A stretch of 64,000 bases of DNA. It comes from Rhipidocladum racemiflorum (taxonomy: Eukaryota; Streptophyta; Magnoliopsida; Poales; Poaceae). Positions 1-11,691 of this stretch are shown one piece after another. The DNA lies in assembly GCA_036346355.1 (NCBI GenBank), contig CM070580.1, forward strand, positions 27,075,374 to 27,139,373, given 5' to 3'. The notes under the pieces were generated by a model, which was not told where the DNA came from, ran no database searches, and saw nothing but the letters and a program-made list of their open reading frames with translations. Each line of letters starts with the position of its first letter. Within the stretch, counting starts at the first letter, position 1. Made by a program: the position numbers and the translations under genes.

Positions 1-769
1 TCACCTCCATACTTGTCGTCATTGTGGTTGTGCCCTGGAGCTTGTGACACTCACGTCACTTTGATCGGCTCGCCGAGAGCTTCCGGATGGTGCCACACGA
101 GGTCGCCAGAGACCAACGCCAGTGACCATTTGGTTGCACATCGTCGTGGTGACGTGGAGCACCCAGTGTGTGATGCGTATCTGCTGACGTCATGTGACAT
201 TAGCCTCATCAATGATATCTGGGGCCCACATGTCAATCTCTGCGACTATTTTCCTAAGATAATTAAATTGGGAAAAAGAAAATTAGTGGTCTCCACATGT
301 TAAGGAATATTCTAATTTATTTTTCTTTTTTTGAATTTAATTTATAGTGAATCTTTTGAGAGTTCATTCCCGTTCATACGAACTTCGATTGAGCCCATTC
401 AAATTTCTAAATTCAAGCTATTTATTTTGGTGTATTTTATTTTATGTTTGGAGTTTGTTTTGTATTTGATTTGATTTTATTTTGATTTTTACTATTTATT
501 TCGCTTACATGCTGAAGTGCTGGGAGCGTTCGAATGTGAAGAGTTGATTCAAGACTAAGACCAAGAGTTGTTTAAAAGCAAGTTGTGTTTTGATCATGTT
601 AAATCTAGTTTTACAAAAACTATTTTATTTTAATCTATTGCATATTATTTCAAATCATACATATTTTCAATTAATTTGAGAAATAGTTATTCAACCCATT
701 TTTGTTATACCTACCTTGTTATTTGCTATGCCATAATTATTTGTCACCCTATGATGGACCTCTCTTATT

Positions 770-912
770 GAGAGGTGCTTCTATTCTTTCCCTCCTAATA
801 CAAGTTGCACAAATCTTAAAGCAAACGAAGGGGTAAGTAATCCTCATCTACCCTTCATTCATGCTTTAATATTTGTGCAACTTTAAAAAGGAAGAGCATA
901 GAAGCACCTCTC
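770..912. mobile_element. Hairpin MITE, target duplication TTATT
   Basis: The 143-bp segment starts GAGAGGTGCTTCTAT and ends with the inverse complement, AAGCACCTCTC. The inverted arms run almost to the centre, about 65-70 bases each with some mismatches, around a loop of about a dozen bases near AGTAATCCTCAT. TTATT occurs directly on both sides (765-769 and 913-917). The structure fits a foldback MITE. The superfamily is uncertain because the 5-bp duplication does not decide between known classes. A transcript through it would form a long imperfect hairpin. Confidence 0.7.
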
Positions 913-1840
913 TTATTAGTTGGTTGTGAATATAATACCAACGTTGGTTGGTTAGATCATACTTAGTTTGCTTAACCATGCATGTCACAAATAACTGATA
1001 TCTTATGAATGTGCAAATTCAAATTTGACTAATGGTCTATGGAATATATTTTGGAAAAGGGTGTGTCATATGTTGTCACACAATGATGTTGAGTTGTTGA
1101 TAGCATATGTTGCACGATAATCAACTGGGATGGTAAAATGATTTAAATTGAGGCAAGTGGCAAGTGGCAAGAGGCTGTGTGCTAGGGTGGGTCTGTGTGA
1201 CATTTGGGTTGGACATTCTGTGTGAATCACTTGATATAGTTTATAAGATTATTTAAAAGTTTTACCTCGATCGGTTAAGGACTTAATCTTGCAAGCCATT
1301 GAACTGGGCTAATCATACAACCACATGTCTATTATGGGCCAGACCTAACTCAGTAAGTTACCGAGTTTTGGCATACGATATCTCAAAAGGATAACTAAGC
1401 TATGTGTGTGGTTGGGGAAGGTGTGTGTTGAAGTGGCTCCACATCTTAAACAGTGATTGTTCCTAATCCAATGATGAGTCTCTCTCATTCTTCTGCTTTG
1501 TGTGAGGGAGGAATAGTAAGATTAGGCTTATCGGGAGTGTCTATGTTTGGATAGAGTTTCCAAAATATTTTGTTATGATCTTCTTAGTCTCACATTGATG
1601 GGTACATGTAATGGCCAATATTATAAGATTGATAATATCTTATAAGTAAAGTGTATAACCTCTGTAGAGTATAAATACATTTTGAATAGCTGTGTTTCCG
1701 GTTATGGACAATACTTGAAAATTTTAGTTAGGGGGGTAGATTTTATAATAAAACTTGGGAAGAGAGGCTGCGTGCCAAAAAAAAAGTAATGGAATTTGGT
1801 TTAGGTTGTTTGCAGGTTTTTTTGAGAAATATCTGATAAA

Positions 1841-1863
1841 TTTATTATTATTATTATTATTTT
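1841..1863. repeat. ATT microsatellite
   Basis: A short run of TTA/ATT units lies in AT-rich intergenic DNA. It is a simple-sequence tract with no gene association visible. Confidence 0.85.
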
Positions 1864-3720
1864 CAATCTATTTATTGTATTCAATTGAAAAATACCGCTT
1901 TAATGCAAAATTGTTGTAATAAACTTGCATTCTATGCACATAGTTATAAACCGCCATTCTTTTGGAATAAGCCTTGCATATAGTTATAATAAACTTGTAT
2001 TCTGTGAACAATTTGTTGAGTGCTTTATATACTCACCCTAGCCACAATAAATCTATCAGTTGAAGGGTAATCTACGCCTGCTTTGGAGGAGATCTACGAA
2101 GATGGGATTTACTAGGAGTAGAACCTTGTCAGATGCCTGTGGCATATTGATGGATTTCCGTCGAACTTTTCCGTTCTGCTGCTGTTTTATTAAGAGTTTA
2201 TGCCCTGTGAGGCCTAAGAAGTGTAAAGTTAACCTTAAGATCTTCTAACAATCTTTTGTTCAACAAATATAGTCTTTTATTATATTTTCGCTGTGTATAA
2301 TTGTGATATTACATCTATGATGCCTTTATGTGTAATAGCATGATCATGGACTAGTGAAGTTTACACAGAGCATCCGAATTTTCTTATTTAGTTCCCAACA
2401 CTTCTTTGTGTCTTTTGCAAACCACTTTGGAGGTCGACTTCCATTATACTTCAAACAGGTACCTACCTCCAGCGAGTTCAGAGTAAAACCAGTCCTTTTC
2501 AAAACCATGTCATGTATCTTTGATTGGAAACGGAGAAGCTTTTATGGCCATCTGATCTTAGAGTGTAAAGTACATGCTACCACAATTCCCTGTACCTCTA
2601 TTGTTGTAGGTGAGTTGATATAAATGTAAAAAATGACAAGCAAAAGGAGGATGCCAAGAAAAGCTTCATAAAGATGCGAAAAGACAGCAATGATCAAAAT
2701 TGAATTTGACCCAAGGTTAATGAGTTATATTCTGAAGTGATCTAGAACATCTTGTAGGAGCTCACTCTTGGGTAAGCGAAAACCTAATTTCACAATGTAT
2801 GTGAAAAGCATGATCTGATCTTCTTATGGAATTGGAGTTGCTTCACTGCCGCAAGAAGTCGTTGATCAAAGCTCTGGACAAAAGAATGCTTTGATTCTCT
2901 AGCTCCTAGATTTTAATGTACAAGTTAAAATTTTCCATAATCCCCATGGTCAATATTGGAAGAAGCTTAGAAAGAGAATTATAGAACAAGAGTATGAAGG
3001 TGAAAGGCTTGTAGACGAAGATTACGATGAAGGTAGGGTAAAGGTGAATAAAAAAGAAATGAGTCTTTCTATCTCTTTTTACCTCAAACTATCCACCCAT
3101 TTACTATAATCTTCAGGTATGGTTACCAAGGAAATGGAATCTTTCCCACATTCTTATTGATAATTGGAATGATTTGAAAGAATAAATTTTTTTGATTCAT
3201 GAATCAAAATAAGAAATTTTTAAGTAAATATTTTATTTTATGAAGCCTTGGGGACTAGCTGACGAAGATTATTGACTAGGTCAACATTTTACAGTCAAAG
3301 TCTCTCTAAAGAGTAGATCCACTTTACATAATGGTTGTGCCGATGATCACAATTCAAAGGAAGCCTTATCCCTTAGTGATAAATTGGACAGCTAGTTTTG
3401 ATTAAGAGAAAACCAATCATGGGTAATGACAACCAACCATACGGTTTTGTAAGCCCCGATCAGGCGAACTAGTCGGGAGACATGAAATTTCTCACGTGAT
3501 TAATGTGAGGGCAGTTAATGGCGCATCTGATAATTTATGATGGTTAGCCAAGGGACATGATGGTTCAAGACTCAACAAAGACACATACATGAAGATAAAA
3601 GACACATTTACCGGTGTTAATTGCCACCCCTTAGATAAGCATAAATATGGTCACCTGTGTGCCCCCAAAGGATACCATCTCATTTTAATCCCGTTAGATA
3701 GGTATAAATATGGTGGTATG

Positions 3721-4329
3721 TGTCGATGTTCAAGACCCGGGGGTCCTTAGATCGAGCTTATGAAAGCGATTAGGATTGCCTTTGTCTAAAATATCAGAGA
3801 TTAAAAAGGGTAGAAAATAGGATTGCTCTTTATTTAGTCACACGCTTTGAGATAGTATAAATTAATGAATTGGAAAACTAATACTAATATTGTTCTTCTC
3901 CTACGTTCTATTGTGCTGCTTCTTGCTATTGACCCCCTTCTTCCATCCTTGCACAGACTCCCTATTTATAGTCGGCGAAGGGATGGCAGTTGTCATCTTC
4001 CAAGAGGCGTCTTCCCGCCAAAAGGTGTCTCCTTGCCGGGAGGCGTCTTCTCGCAGAGAGGCGTCTTTTCATTAGGAGGCATCTTTTTTATAGGGAATAA
4101 CTTTCAATTAGTTTTCTGTACCTGTTAGAGAGAGTGTCCTCCGCACGCTAGTCTTATGAAAAGTTAACTGCCTCTCTGACTAGTTTCAGGTCGAGGCAGA
4201 GACTATTCAATGCCCAACCAGTTTGCTAGTTGGAGCAATTGAATAGGTTATTCCTGACCTACGTATACTTAACTAGTCGGGGCAGAGACAAATCCAAATC
4301 CATCAGTTGATAAGCTAGTTGCGGGGATA
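3721..4329 (-). repeat. 3' LTR of element B
   Basis: This region is homologous to 25729-26347 along most of its length. Both share the TGTCGATGTTCAAGAC start, a pyrimidine-rich block with repeated GAGGCGTCTT units, and the GGAGCAATTGAATAGGTTATTCC segment. Read on the minus strand, CTATAAATAGG near 3961-3971 is a good TATA box for LTR-driven transcription. The inner end is placed near GGGGATA and is approximate. Confidence 0.8.
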
Positions 4330-4676
4330 AGAGATCAACTGAAGATTATCAATGATCATATCCCCGTTGTAATGCAAACTATCAAGTCAACACTTCAAGC
4401 ATCAATTGCTTTCCAAGTTAATGCCCTTTTCATCAAATTGAGGTATTTCTATAAGGATGCAGTTAATATGGAGAAATTAGCACCCAACCTGCAATTCTCA
4501 ACCGAGGAAGAAATAAATAGATCACGCACAGAAGTCAAATATGCCGTGGATATGTATATAGATAATGTAAAGATTGCTTATAAATGAATGAAAAAATTTC
4601 TTCTGTGTCAATCTCTTTTGTTTTAATATTGCCCTATTACTTGTCTGCTTATAACTTGAATTTTCTTAAGTGTATC
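4330..4676. other. 3' untranslated part of element B with a short antisense ORF
   Basis: This stretch lies between the 3' LTR of B and solo LTR 1. It continues after the nested insertions at 17887. On the plus strand, opposite to gag-pol, a 71-codon frame (4372-4587) reads as a helical, lysine- and glutamate-rich peptide. Tat-lineage elements often carry extra antisense ORFs between pol and the 3' LTR, so this may be a remnant of one. I recognise no domain. Confidence 0.4.
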
Positions 4677-6851
4677 TGTGACACTACGGAATGTCGTGAC
4701 TTTATAAAATGTGAAATTAGAGATTAAAACTTTACGGTATGAGGATTAATCGCGTTTTCGGGCCGATTCCGGGTGTTTGGGCCTTTCCGGGGGAGTTTGG
4801 GCCTTGGGGGAACAAATTGGGCCGTTGGGGGAGGCTATTGGGCCATGTGGGGAAGATAGGGGGGCAGCATAGCCTGCCCATGCGCCCCCCAAACCCTAGG
4901 GCTCCCCCCACCTCCTCCTCCTCCCACTCCTAGCCGCCACCCCTTCCCCCTTCCTCCCCCACCTCCCCACCTCCCCTAGACGGCCCTATGAGAGATCCAC
5001 CCCCATCCCTTGCTGCCACACCCTTCCATACCATTGTCCTCTCCATCGGGAAGCTCCGCGACGAGGAGATACGGCGGTTCCGGCGCGAGGAAGAAGATTG
5101 AGGAACCGGTAGGAGAAGTTTTGGCGTTCGTCGTTCGTCGGGCAAAGGTATGGCTATGGGTGATCCTTGGGGATGGTCTAGGTGCTGTGATAGAGGGTGT
5201 TTTGATGCTTTTAGATCAATAGGTGGTGCTGTGATTGGGTAGATTGGATGAAAACTAGAGATTTCATAGTTCTCTGTTTCGGGCAGATTGGAAACATGAC
5301 CTAGGGTTTGAGTTTTTGCAATTTTAGACTCAGAATTTGGTCGGCTGCCTGTTGAGAAAGTTTTAGATAACTTCAATACCTTTAATTGGACACCAAGAAT
5401 GTCCAATTCCGCCCAGCCATTTGAAAGTTATAATCGTTTTACCGAGCGTGTTCAAATCTGTGACATAATTGGGACAGAACGTAATGTTTTGTAGATTAGA
5501 CAATTTTAGAGGCCGAATCAGCTTTTCCCAATACTTAGAAAAAGATAGGAAATTTCCTAAGCTTCGCTATGATGTACTCGTTTACTTGATTTGGAGTCCT
5601 AGAACTAAAGTTATGCTAGTTTGAAGCCTGCTGTCCCGTCAGGACAGATTCTCTGTTTTTCGGTTTTGGGAGTAGTTTGCGAAGTTGGGGTAGATGAGTG
5701 ATTGCATACTATTTTGTGGGCACGTTTTGAGTATGTGGTACCTATGTGCAGGTGGTGTGATCCCGGGAGTGCCCTCATCATCTCACCAATCCGTCGCCCG
5801 CGGTTAAGGCAAGTGTATTGGAATGATGAATGTGTTGTATGTTTGCTAGTCCTGATTAAGTGCAAATTGTTTACATAATGTGCTATCTTGCCATGATTAG
5901 TGTTTGCCCATGATGTGATGAAAATGGTCCGTTATGATGCTATGCAATGATTAGTTGTTTATGTTTATGGCATATGTTGCACACATGGCATCAAAACTGG
6001 CCCGATCGGTGAGAAAGTCATAACTAGTCCGGTAAGGTCGGTGAGAAAGTTATGACTAATCCGGAGTGCTATTGAGTAAGTCCTACCTCGTGATTCCATC
6101 CACGGTTGTGAATGGAAGCGAGGAGTAGGCACCCTCCATCTACGGGATGGAAGGGGAAAGAGGGTGCACGCCAGACGGGTGTGCACTCGGCAATACCGGT
6201 ATGTGCTTCAAGGAGACATGTGCATTGCATTGCATTTTATGATGATGTTATATGGTGATGTTATATGATGAGGTCAATGAGATGCATACAATGTGAATAT
6301 GAGATGATTATGATGTTGAATATGAAAAGTAGTGATGAAGGTATTGGAATGTGTTTTCTTGTTCCATTACAATACACTTTGCTGAGTGATGAACTCACGC
6401 TTGTGTTTTATGTTGTTTTTAGGTACCATGAAATCGGCATGCGGGAAAGGGGCTTAGTGGCACATCTTCACAAAGTTTCACTCATTAAGACATACACAAT
6501 TTTGCAATTCGTAGTTGTGGTTATAAGTTAATGCGTTGAGAACTTTGAGTATGCCTTATTTGTGTGCTTGGTCATATTATTTACTTTGTTTTAAATCATG
6601 GAGTGGTTAAATTCATTATGCTAGACTTAAATAGTTGCTACATCACCTGTTATTGCTGCTTTAGATGCTTCCCATTATGATATATCTTGTGATATTATTG
6701 TTGATGCTCTGTACCATGGAAAAACAAAGGAGATGCTGCCGAAATTTTCGGTTTTTGCATTTACTCCCTTGCTGTAATTTACCTTTAGATGTGATATTTA
6801 GATGTTGTTTAGTCTATGTTTGGTGACATCTAGGGCATACTAGATGCCAGG

Positions 6852-7234
6852 TGTTGTGGTTATGACCACCTGGGTGTGTGTTTTTTGTGGGCTCTTTCCT
6901 CTCTTTTTATAGGAGGGGAACATGGGGGAACCATCCCTTCGTGCGCGTCCCATTTTACTCTTCCCGACCGGTCCCGACAGGATCTTGTCGTTTTCTTCTT
7001 CTCTTTTTGCAGGGTGTCAGATTTATTTAATGGTGTTGTCGGGTGTGTCTTTGTGGACTGCGAGGGTGCGTTCCTCCGTTGCCTTTGCCGCTACCTTGCT
7101 TCGCTCCGCATTGTAGGTTCGGCCGAAGCAATGCCTCGTTTGCTCAACTCTGCCTCGGATAAAACATGGGCCGTGCTTCGTTCACCCGATGGCTCGGGAT
7201 ATGATGGGCTGGACTTTGTAACTGAGCCACTACA
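6852..7234 (-). repeat. 3' LTR of element A
   Basis: The plus strand reads TGTTGTGGTTATGACC to GAGCCACTACA, giving the canonical TG...CA ends. It matches the 5' LTR base for base as far as I can read over 383 bp. A TATA box (CTATAAAAAGAG on the minus strand, near 6902-6912) lies late in the LTR, leaving a short R-U5. Confidence 0.95.
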
Positions 7235-7489
7235 ATAGCCCCGCATGGCTGTGGATTGATTTCATCTTTTCCTCAGCAATGACATTCGAGGCCCAAATAT
7301 TATCCATTGGCTGTTCGGGTGTATGAAGGAGGGCCTTCTTTTTCGGTTTATAGAAGACAAGCGGTTTCCTTTTGGCTGAGGATAAGGATAGTAGTGGGGG
7401 GAGGTTCCATTGGGCTTATTCCACTACTGGCATTTTTGGCTCCTCCTGACTCCATCCTCTTCTTCATCTTCGTAAGCTTTTTCCATCCA

Positions 7490-8431
7490 ATGGGTCCTCG
7501 ACGCGCCCCTCGAGCGAAATTGGTTTTAAGCGAGAGGGACGCCGGAGCTTTGTCCCCTTCCCTGGGACGCTCTGTTTTGACTTCCGGCGAGCTAGATCTT
7601 ATGGCCCGGAACTTCGGCATAGCCCGCATATCTATGCGTTCCCCTGGCGCGGATGAAGTCCCCCGTCCACGAGCCACGGAGGCGGTCGTGTTCGCCGCCT
7701 TCTTAGAAGCCGGACTTCGATTCCCTGCTTCCCCTCTAGTGGGATCTATATTGCGGGCCTTTCAAGCGGAGCTTTCGCAACTCACTCCGAATGCTATTGT
7801 CCGGATGGCGGTGTTAGATTGGGCATTTCGAGCCGGTGGATTCAGATTGACTGGCCGTTTGTTTTCTCTTATAGAGGATGCATTTTGGCAGCCTAAATTT
7901 CACCGGGTTGGGGAGGAGGACCACCGATCTTGCTTCGGCTCCTTAAACTTCCAGACGAAGAGATCTTTGGCCAAAGAGATCCCCGTGGCCGCCGCTAAAG
8001 GTAAATGGGAGTCGGGTTGGATGCACCGGTGGTACTACCAGGAGCTAGACGGCTCGGACTCCCCCCTTCGCACTTCCCTGGGGCTTGTGAGGACTATCCG
8101 CTCGCCGAATTGGGACGCGACTGCAGAGGAGGCCCGACTGCTCGATTTCCTGAGGGCCCTTCGACATCAAAGCTCTATGCGCGACTTGGTGGAGGAGTAT
8201 TGTTTATGTCGCATCGATCCTCTGGCAAGGAACCCCGCAGTTACTTTGGACTGGTCCCCCGGAGGAGATATCTCCGTGGTCCGGCCCGAGGGGATGCAGG
8301 ACTTAGGGCGCGGAGCTGCGGAAAAATTGGCTCGCAGACTCCTTGGTCCGTGCAAGACGGCCGAATATGAGGCTACTATGAGTGCCATTGGGGCCAGACG
8401 ATGCCCTCGCTTCGCCGAATGGGGGCTTTGA
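7490..8431 (+). CDS. Antisense gene of element A, N-terminal Transposase_28-like domain
   Basis: This frame runs opposite to gag-pol just inside the 3' LTR. The open frame extends from 7307. I take the ATG at 7490, which begins a basic MGPRRAPRAK leader, as a likely start. The middle (about residues 45-155 from that ATG) shows the pattern of the 'putative gypsy type transposon' family (Pfam PF04195): RSPGADEVPRPRATEAVVF, then FPASPLVGSILRAF, then LTPNAIVRMAVLDWAF, then an aromatic W-HRWYYQE segment. The molecular function of this family is unknown. It is found in grass Tat-lineage elements. Downstream frames (8474-10541) look like the rest of the same protein. The 7307 start is an alternative. 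Confidence 0.7.
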   Translation: MGPRRAPRAKLVLSERDAGALSPSLGRSVLTSGELDLMARNFGIARISMRSPGADEVPRPRATEAVVFAAFLEAGLRFPASPLVGSILRAFQAELSQLTPNAIVRMAVLDWAFRAGGFRLTGRLFSLIEDAFWQPKFHRVGEEDHRSCFGSLNFQTKRSLAKEIPVAAAKGKWESGWMHRWYYQELDGSDSPLRTSLGLVRTIRSPNWDATAEEARLLDFLRALRHQSSMRDLVEEYCLCRIDPLARNPAVTLDWSPGGDISVVRPEGMQDLGRGAAEKLARRLLGPCKTAEYEATMSAIGARRCPRFAEWGL

Positions 8432-8473
8432 GCCGCTCCTCATCCCAGAGGATCAGCGGGTTCCCCTCGTCCC

Positions 8474-9151
8474 ATGGCCAGCGAGGCCGGTCGTCTTGCT
8501 CCACCTCAGGCCACCAATACCTCCGGGGGAAGTGGGGGCTCAGAAGACGATGGCGATGAGGAGGCGGACTGGAACGAGGAGTCCAGTGATGAAGGTGATT
8601 CCTCTGAATCTGTTGCCGCCACATCTCTGTCCCCGCCGGCTCCATCTGATCTGGTTTGCACCACGGGACTTTCTGGAACATTGCCGGCGATCGAGGAGAG
8701 TAAATCCCCAGGGACACCTCTTGCTTCGGATTCTCCGCCCGGCCGTGAGGCTATAACTGGGTTACATTCTTTGGTTGGGGCTGAGCCTCTCGCCCCTTCC
8801 CGGACCCCGGTCTCTGCCTCCGAAGCGGGATTGCCTGAGACCGCCCCCGTCCCGGTTTCGTTAGATATGACACTTCCGGTCCCTGTTCCCACTCCGTTGG
8901 CGAGTAAGCAAGCTGACGGGGAGCAATCTCCTGGATATTCTTTCTTGGCCATCCCTGGCGTCGATCTTGTTGACTTGGCTGGCGATGATGAAGGTGATAC
9001 TTCGGTTATGGAGGATGCACTGGGATCGCCCGGGAACGTGGCTGGCGTGGCGGCGGAGGGAATTTGCGTTCCTTCGGCGGGTTCTTTGAAGCCGCCATTT
9101 CTTGAAGCTCGCGACCTTCAGCTAAACATTTCTACTCCCGATACCCCGTAA
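8474..9151 (+). CDS. Antisense gene of element A, low-complexity acidic linker
   Basis: The frame is shifted relative to the Transposase_28-like part and follows it by about 40 bases. The peptide is rich in Ser, Glu, Asp, Pro and Gly (for example SGGSGGSEDDGDEEADWNEE) and has no globular signature. Linkers of this kind join the N-terminal domain and the C-terminal coiled coil in antisense proteins of related elements. Whether an intron or a frameshift joins it to the upstream frame cannot be decided here. Weak frames continue through 9460-9774 with stops, so the protein is probably not made intact. Confidence 0.45.
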   Translation: MASEAGRLAPPQATNTSGGSGGSEDDGDEEADWNEESSDEGDSSESVAATSLSPPAPSDLVCTTGLSGTLPAIEESKSPGTPLASDSPPGREAITGLHSLVGAEPLAPSRTPVSASEAGLPETAPVPVSLDMTLPVPVPTPLASKQADGEQSPGYSFLAIPGVDLVDLAGDDEGDTSVMEDALGSPGNVAGVAAEGICVPSAGSLKPPFLEARDLQLNISTPDTP

Positions 9152-10001
9152 GGGCGTAAGGTCTTACTCCCGATACTTTTCCCGCCAGCTCATTAGGGTA
9201 TGATGTCTCTCTAGGGCTTGACGAAGCTGGTGCAGGGGGTGATAACGCGGAGGCGGGGAAAACTTTAGAGCCATCAGAACAGGACCGGGGCAAGACGCCT
9301 CCGATTTCTTTGGCTCACATGAAGGAAGGGGGTATGATCCCCGTGGAAGCTACCCCCCAGGAGGCTCCTTCCTCAAAGTGAGGGCTTTATCCTCGCGTCG
9401 AGGCGACCCACTGGGCAGCTCACAGTTCCTCCTTCGTCAGGTTCGACCTGTCAAACTTTGTGGCTTCAGATTTTGAAGGAGGGACAGCTGCGGGCCCCAC
9501 CCTGAAGAAAATGCGTGCCGCCTTTTCTCCTTATAGTAAATCCATAAATTTATTTGGGGAAGTTAACGATCTTGCCCTTTGCGAGATGTCGATGGATCAT
9601 CATCTAAAGGTGTTTATTTATTTCCGTTGTTCCCGTTTATCTCTCAGTATTCCCTCGGCAACTTCTTCACCCCGTGATGTCTCTTTTACGAGGTCGTGGC
9701 TTGAGAAATGGTTCGTCGCTTTCGGGCATATTTTGATAAATTCAACGAAGGGGTTCAGATGTGCAGGCGGCTAAGAAACGAGTAGAGGAGCCGAAGTGAG
9801 AAGGTCCATTTGTCGAGGCGCTCCATGATTCTAGTGAGTCCTTGGCTAGGGAGCCCAAGTCGAGGCGGCACAAAGCCAAGACTTGGCGAAAAATGCCGAA
9901 CTTGAAGGGGCTATCTCCATGATGCGAGCCGCTTGGCGAAGAAGAACGGGCTCGCTTAGCGGTAGCGGAATGAGAAAAAGAAGGAAGATCGTATAGAAGA
10001 G

Positions 10002-10541
10002 TTGAAGGGCCTCTTAGCCGTGGCGGATGAGGCCAAGAGTATCTTGAAGAAGCAAGCAGAAGAGTTTCCTTCCCAGCTCGCGACGGCGCGGGGCGAGGCT
10101 CAGATGCACCTCCGCAACGCTCGACGTGCAGAGGAGAGTTACGAAGCGATCCGGAAGGAAATGGATTCCATCGCTTCCGCAGTTCATGGAGCGACTGAAG
10201 CCTTTTTGCAACAGCTTCCTCGATTTGGCATCGACGCGCCTCCGAGCCGCATTCCCCCTTCTCACCTGGAAGCTATTTCTTTTCTCACGAAGTCTACTAA
10301 AATTTTCGGGGACTCGGCGTTAACCTTCGGGGACTACTGCGAGGCTAGGCTCTGTGAAGATCGCTTTCGATTGTTGGAGGCGAAGGGATGCACACATGTT
10401 CGCGAACATTTTGGTTCTCCCTCCGCTTCTGCATCTTCGCCCGGATTTGGTGACCTCCTTCCCTCCGTGAAGCCCTCCGCTGCTGCATTCCGATTGTCCT
10501 CGAGCTTTATGTCAGATTTACGGAAGGCGACATGGCGATAA
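10002..10541 (+). CDS. Antisense gene of element A, coiled-coil C-terminal part (DUF1409-like)
   Basis: This is a 179-codon plus-strand frame. Residues 1-70 are strongly helical with heptad-like spacing and many Lys, Glu and Ala (for example EEFPSQLATARGEAQMHLRN). A C-terminal half follows, containing FLQQLPRFGIDAPPS and ALTFGDYCEARLCED. This resembles the small plant family of unknown function called DUF1409, which accompanies Transposase_28 proteins. It probably forms the end of the antisense protein that starts at 7490. No function is known. The stop at 10541 leaves about 1.5 kb to the convergent pol end at 12095. Confidence 0.6.
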   Translation: MKGLLAVADEAKSILKKQAEEFPSQLATARGEAQMHLRNARRAEESYEAIRKEMDSIASAVHGATEAFLQQLPRFGIDAPPSRIPPSHLEAISFLTKSTKIFGDSALTFGDYCEARLCEDRFRLLEAKGCTHVREHFGSPSASASSPGFGDLLPSVKPSAAAFRLSSSFMSDLRKATWR

Positions 10542-10880
10542 TGTTGCGAAGGAATCAGTGCGTCGTGCTCGGGCTTCGATGGTCGAGTTAGCGAAGGGAG
10601 CGGAAAAACCGCCGTCCACTTAGTTTGCCTGCTTCTCGCATTATCGCTATACACTTCACTGACTTTGGGAATGTAAACGCTTCGAATTATCGTGTTGCAT
10701 TTATTTCAGACTTTCCGCCTTCTCGTCTCTTTGGCTTCCTGAGTTGACATTTACTTCGGTTCCTCGAACTTCGTTGCTTCCGTAGTGTATATACGCATAA
10801 CGATCAGATCATTTGGGGTCCCCTCGAGCACTCTTTCTCTCCCTGCATACTTTGTTCTTCCTAGCGCCCAACATTCCGAG

Positions 10881-11105
10881 ATGGACGGCCAAGCTCCGCC
10901 CCCTGCCGTCGACGACGCCCTCCCCTTAGTTTTCAACTTCGGGGACGAGGCTCCGCCACCCCCACCAGCGGTGGCCGACGAAGAAGATGAACTCTGGATG
11001 GAATACGATTTGGCCCTGGAGGAGCTGGCGCGGGAGGAGGCCATCGCTCGCGATATTTCAGGCGTTCACCTTCTGGTGGCGGCGTTCGCAGCTTCTACGA
11101 GGTGA
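10881..11105 (+). CDS. Small acidic antisense ORF of element A
   Basis: From the ATG at 10881 the product is about 74 residues: MDGQAPPP, then acidic and proline-rich segments, then a helical stretch with ELAREEAIARD. The frame is open from 10785, so a longer start is possible. A TATA-like GTATATACG lies at about 10785-10793, roughly 90 bases before this ATG. Element C has a short acidic helical ORF in the equivalent place (53296-53562), between the coiled-coil ORF and the convergent pol stop. That positional match is why I list it. I know no family for it. Confidence 0.45.
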   Translation: MDGQAPPPAVDDALPLVFNFGDEAPPPPPAVADEEDELWMEYDLALEELAREEAIARDISGVHLLVAAFAASTR

Positions 11106-11691
11106 CGGATGCTCTTGTTGCAGCGAAGACACCGTATGCATTACAACGAGTAATATTGGTCGATATGTAATGGACCACCTGCTTCGGTACCGTATATAAA
11201 AAGAATATCATTTTACATCTTGCTTCTTTTATCTCTTTTTTGTCGTTCTTGCTTCATTCTTGAGACTGGGATCAGCAACGTGATCATCCATGTTAATCTA
11301 TATATACATGTATGTACATATACGTATATATTTTTTGAAGCTTGTCGTGTCGCATTGTTCCAGTGGTTGTTATTGTCTAGGGATCTGAGGGTCTCGATTA
11401 CCCATGGAATAGGACGGGGTCATGGTCGCCGGCCTATTTTCGGGGTTTTTCCAGGGGCTTTTAGCCGTAGGCTTGGGGGCAGAACCTTGGGTTCCTTGGA
11501 AAGACGAAGCAAAGTATAAGCCTAACTCATCGCTTATCAAATTCCTCGGCCGAGCCCCGGCCGTAAGATCCCATCGGGGAGGGTTATGCTTGCACCTAAC
11601 TTCTCCGCATTCGTCTTTGATCGTAGCCCCGAGCATTTAGGACGATTGGACAGGTAGGCAGTTAACTTTATTCTACATCCATAGATTCCTA

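Larger units (their letters stand above)
1..3720. other. AT-rich flank without a recognisable gene
   Basis: The left flank is AT-rich, apart from the first 300 bases, which are more GC-balanced. No open frame longer than about 96 codons occurs, and none of the short ones resembles a protein I know. A hairpin MITE (770-912) and an ATT microsatellite (1841-1863) lie in it. The 3238-3720 part carries short motifs such as CTAGTCGGG and CACGTGA that resemble the outer end of element B's right LTR. It may hold an older relative of that LTR, but I cannot delimit one. Confidence 0.5.

Noticed and set aside
13..303. 96-codon plus-strand frame at the window start
   Set aside because: No recognisable motif, overlapped by an antisense frame, and no supporting context.
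6876..7238. 120-codon frame in the LTR of element A, repeated at 17515
   Set aside because: It lies entirely in the LTR and is duplicated only because the LTR is. No protein character.
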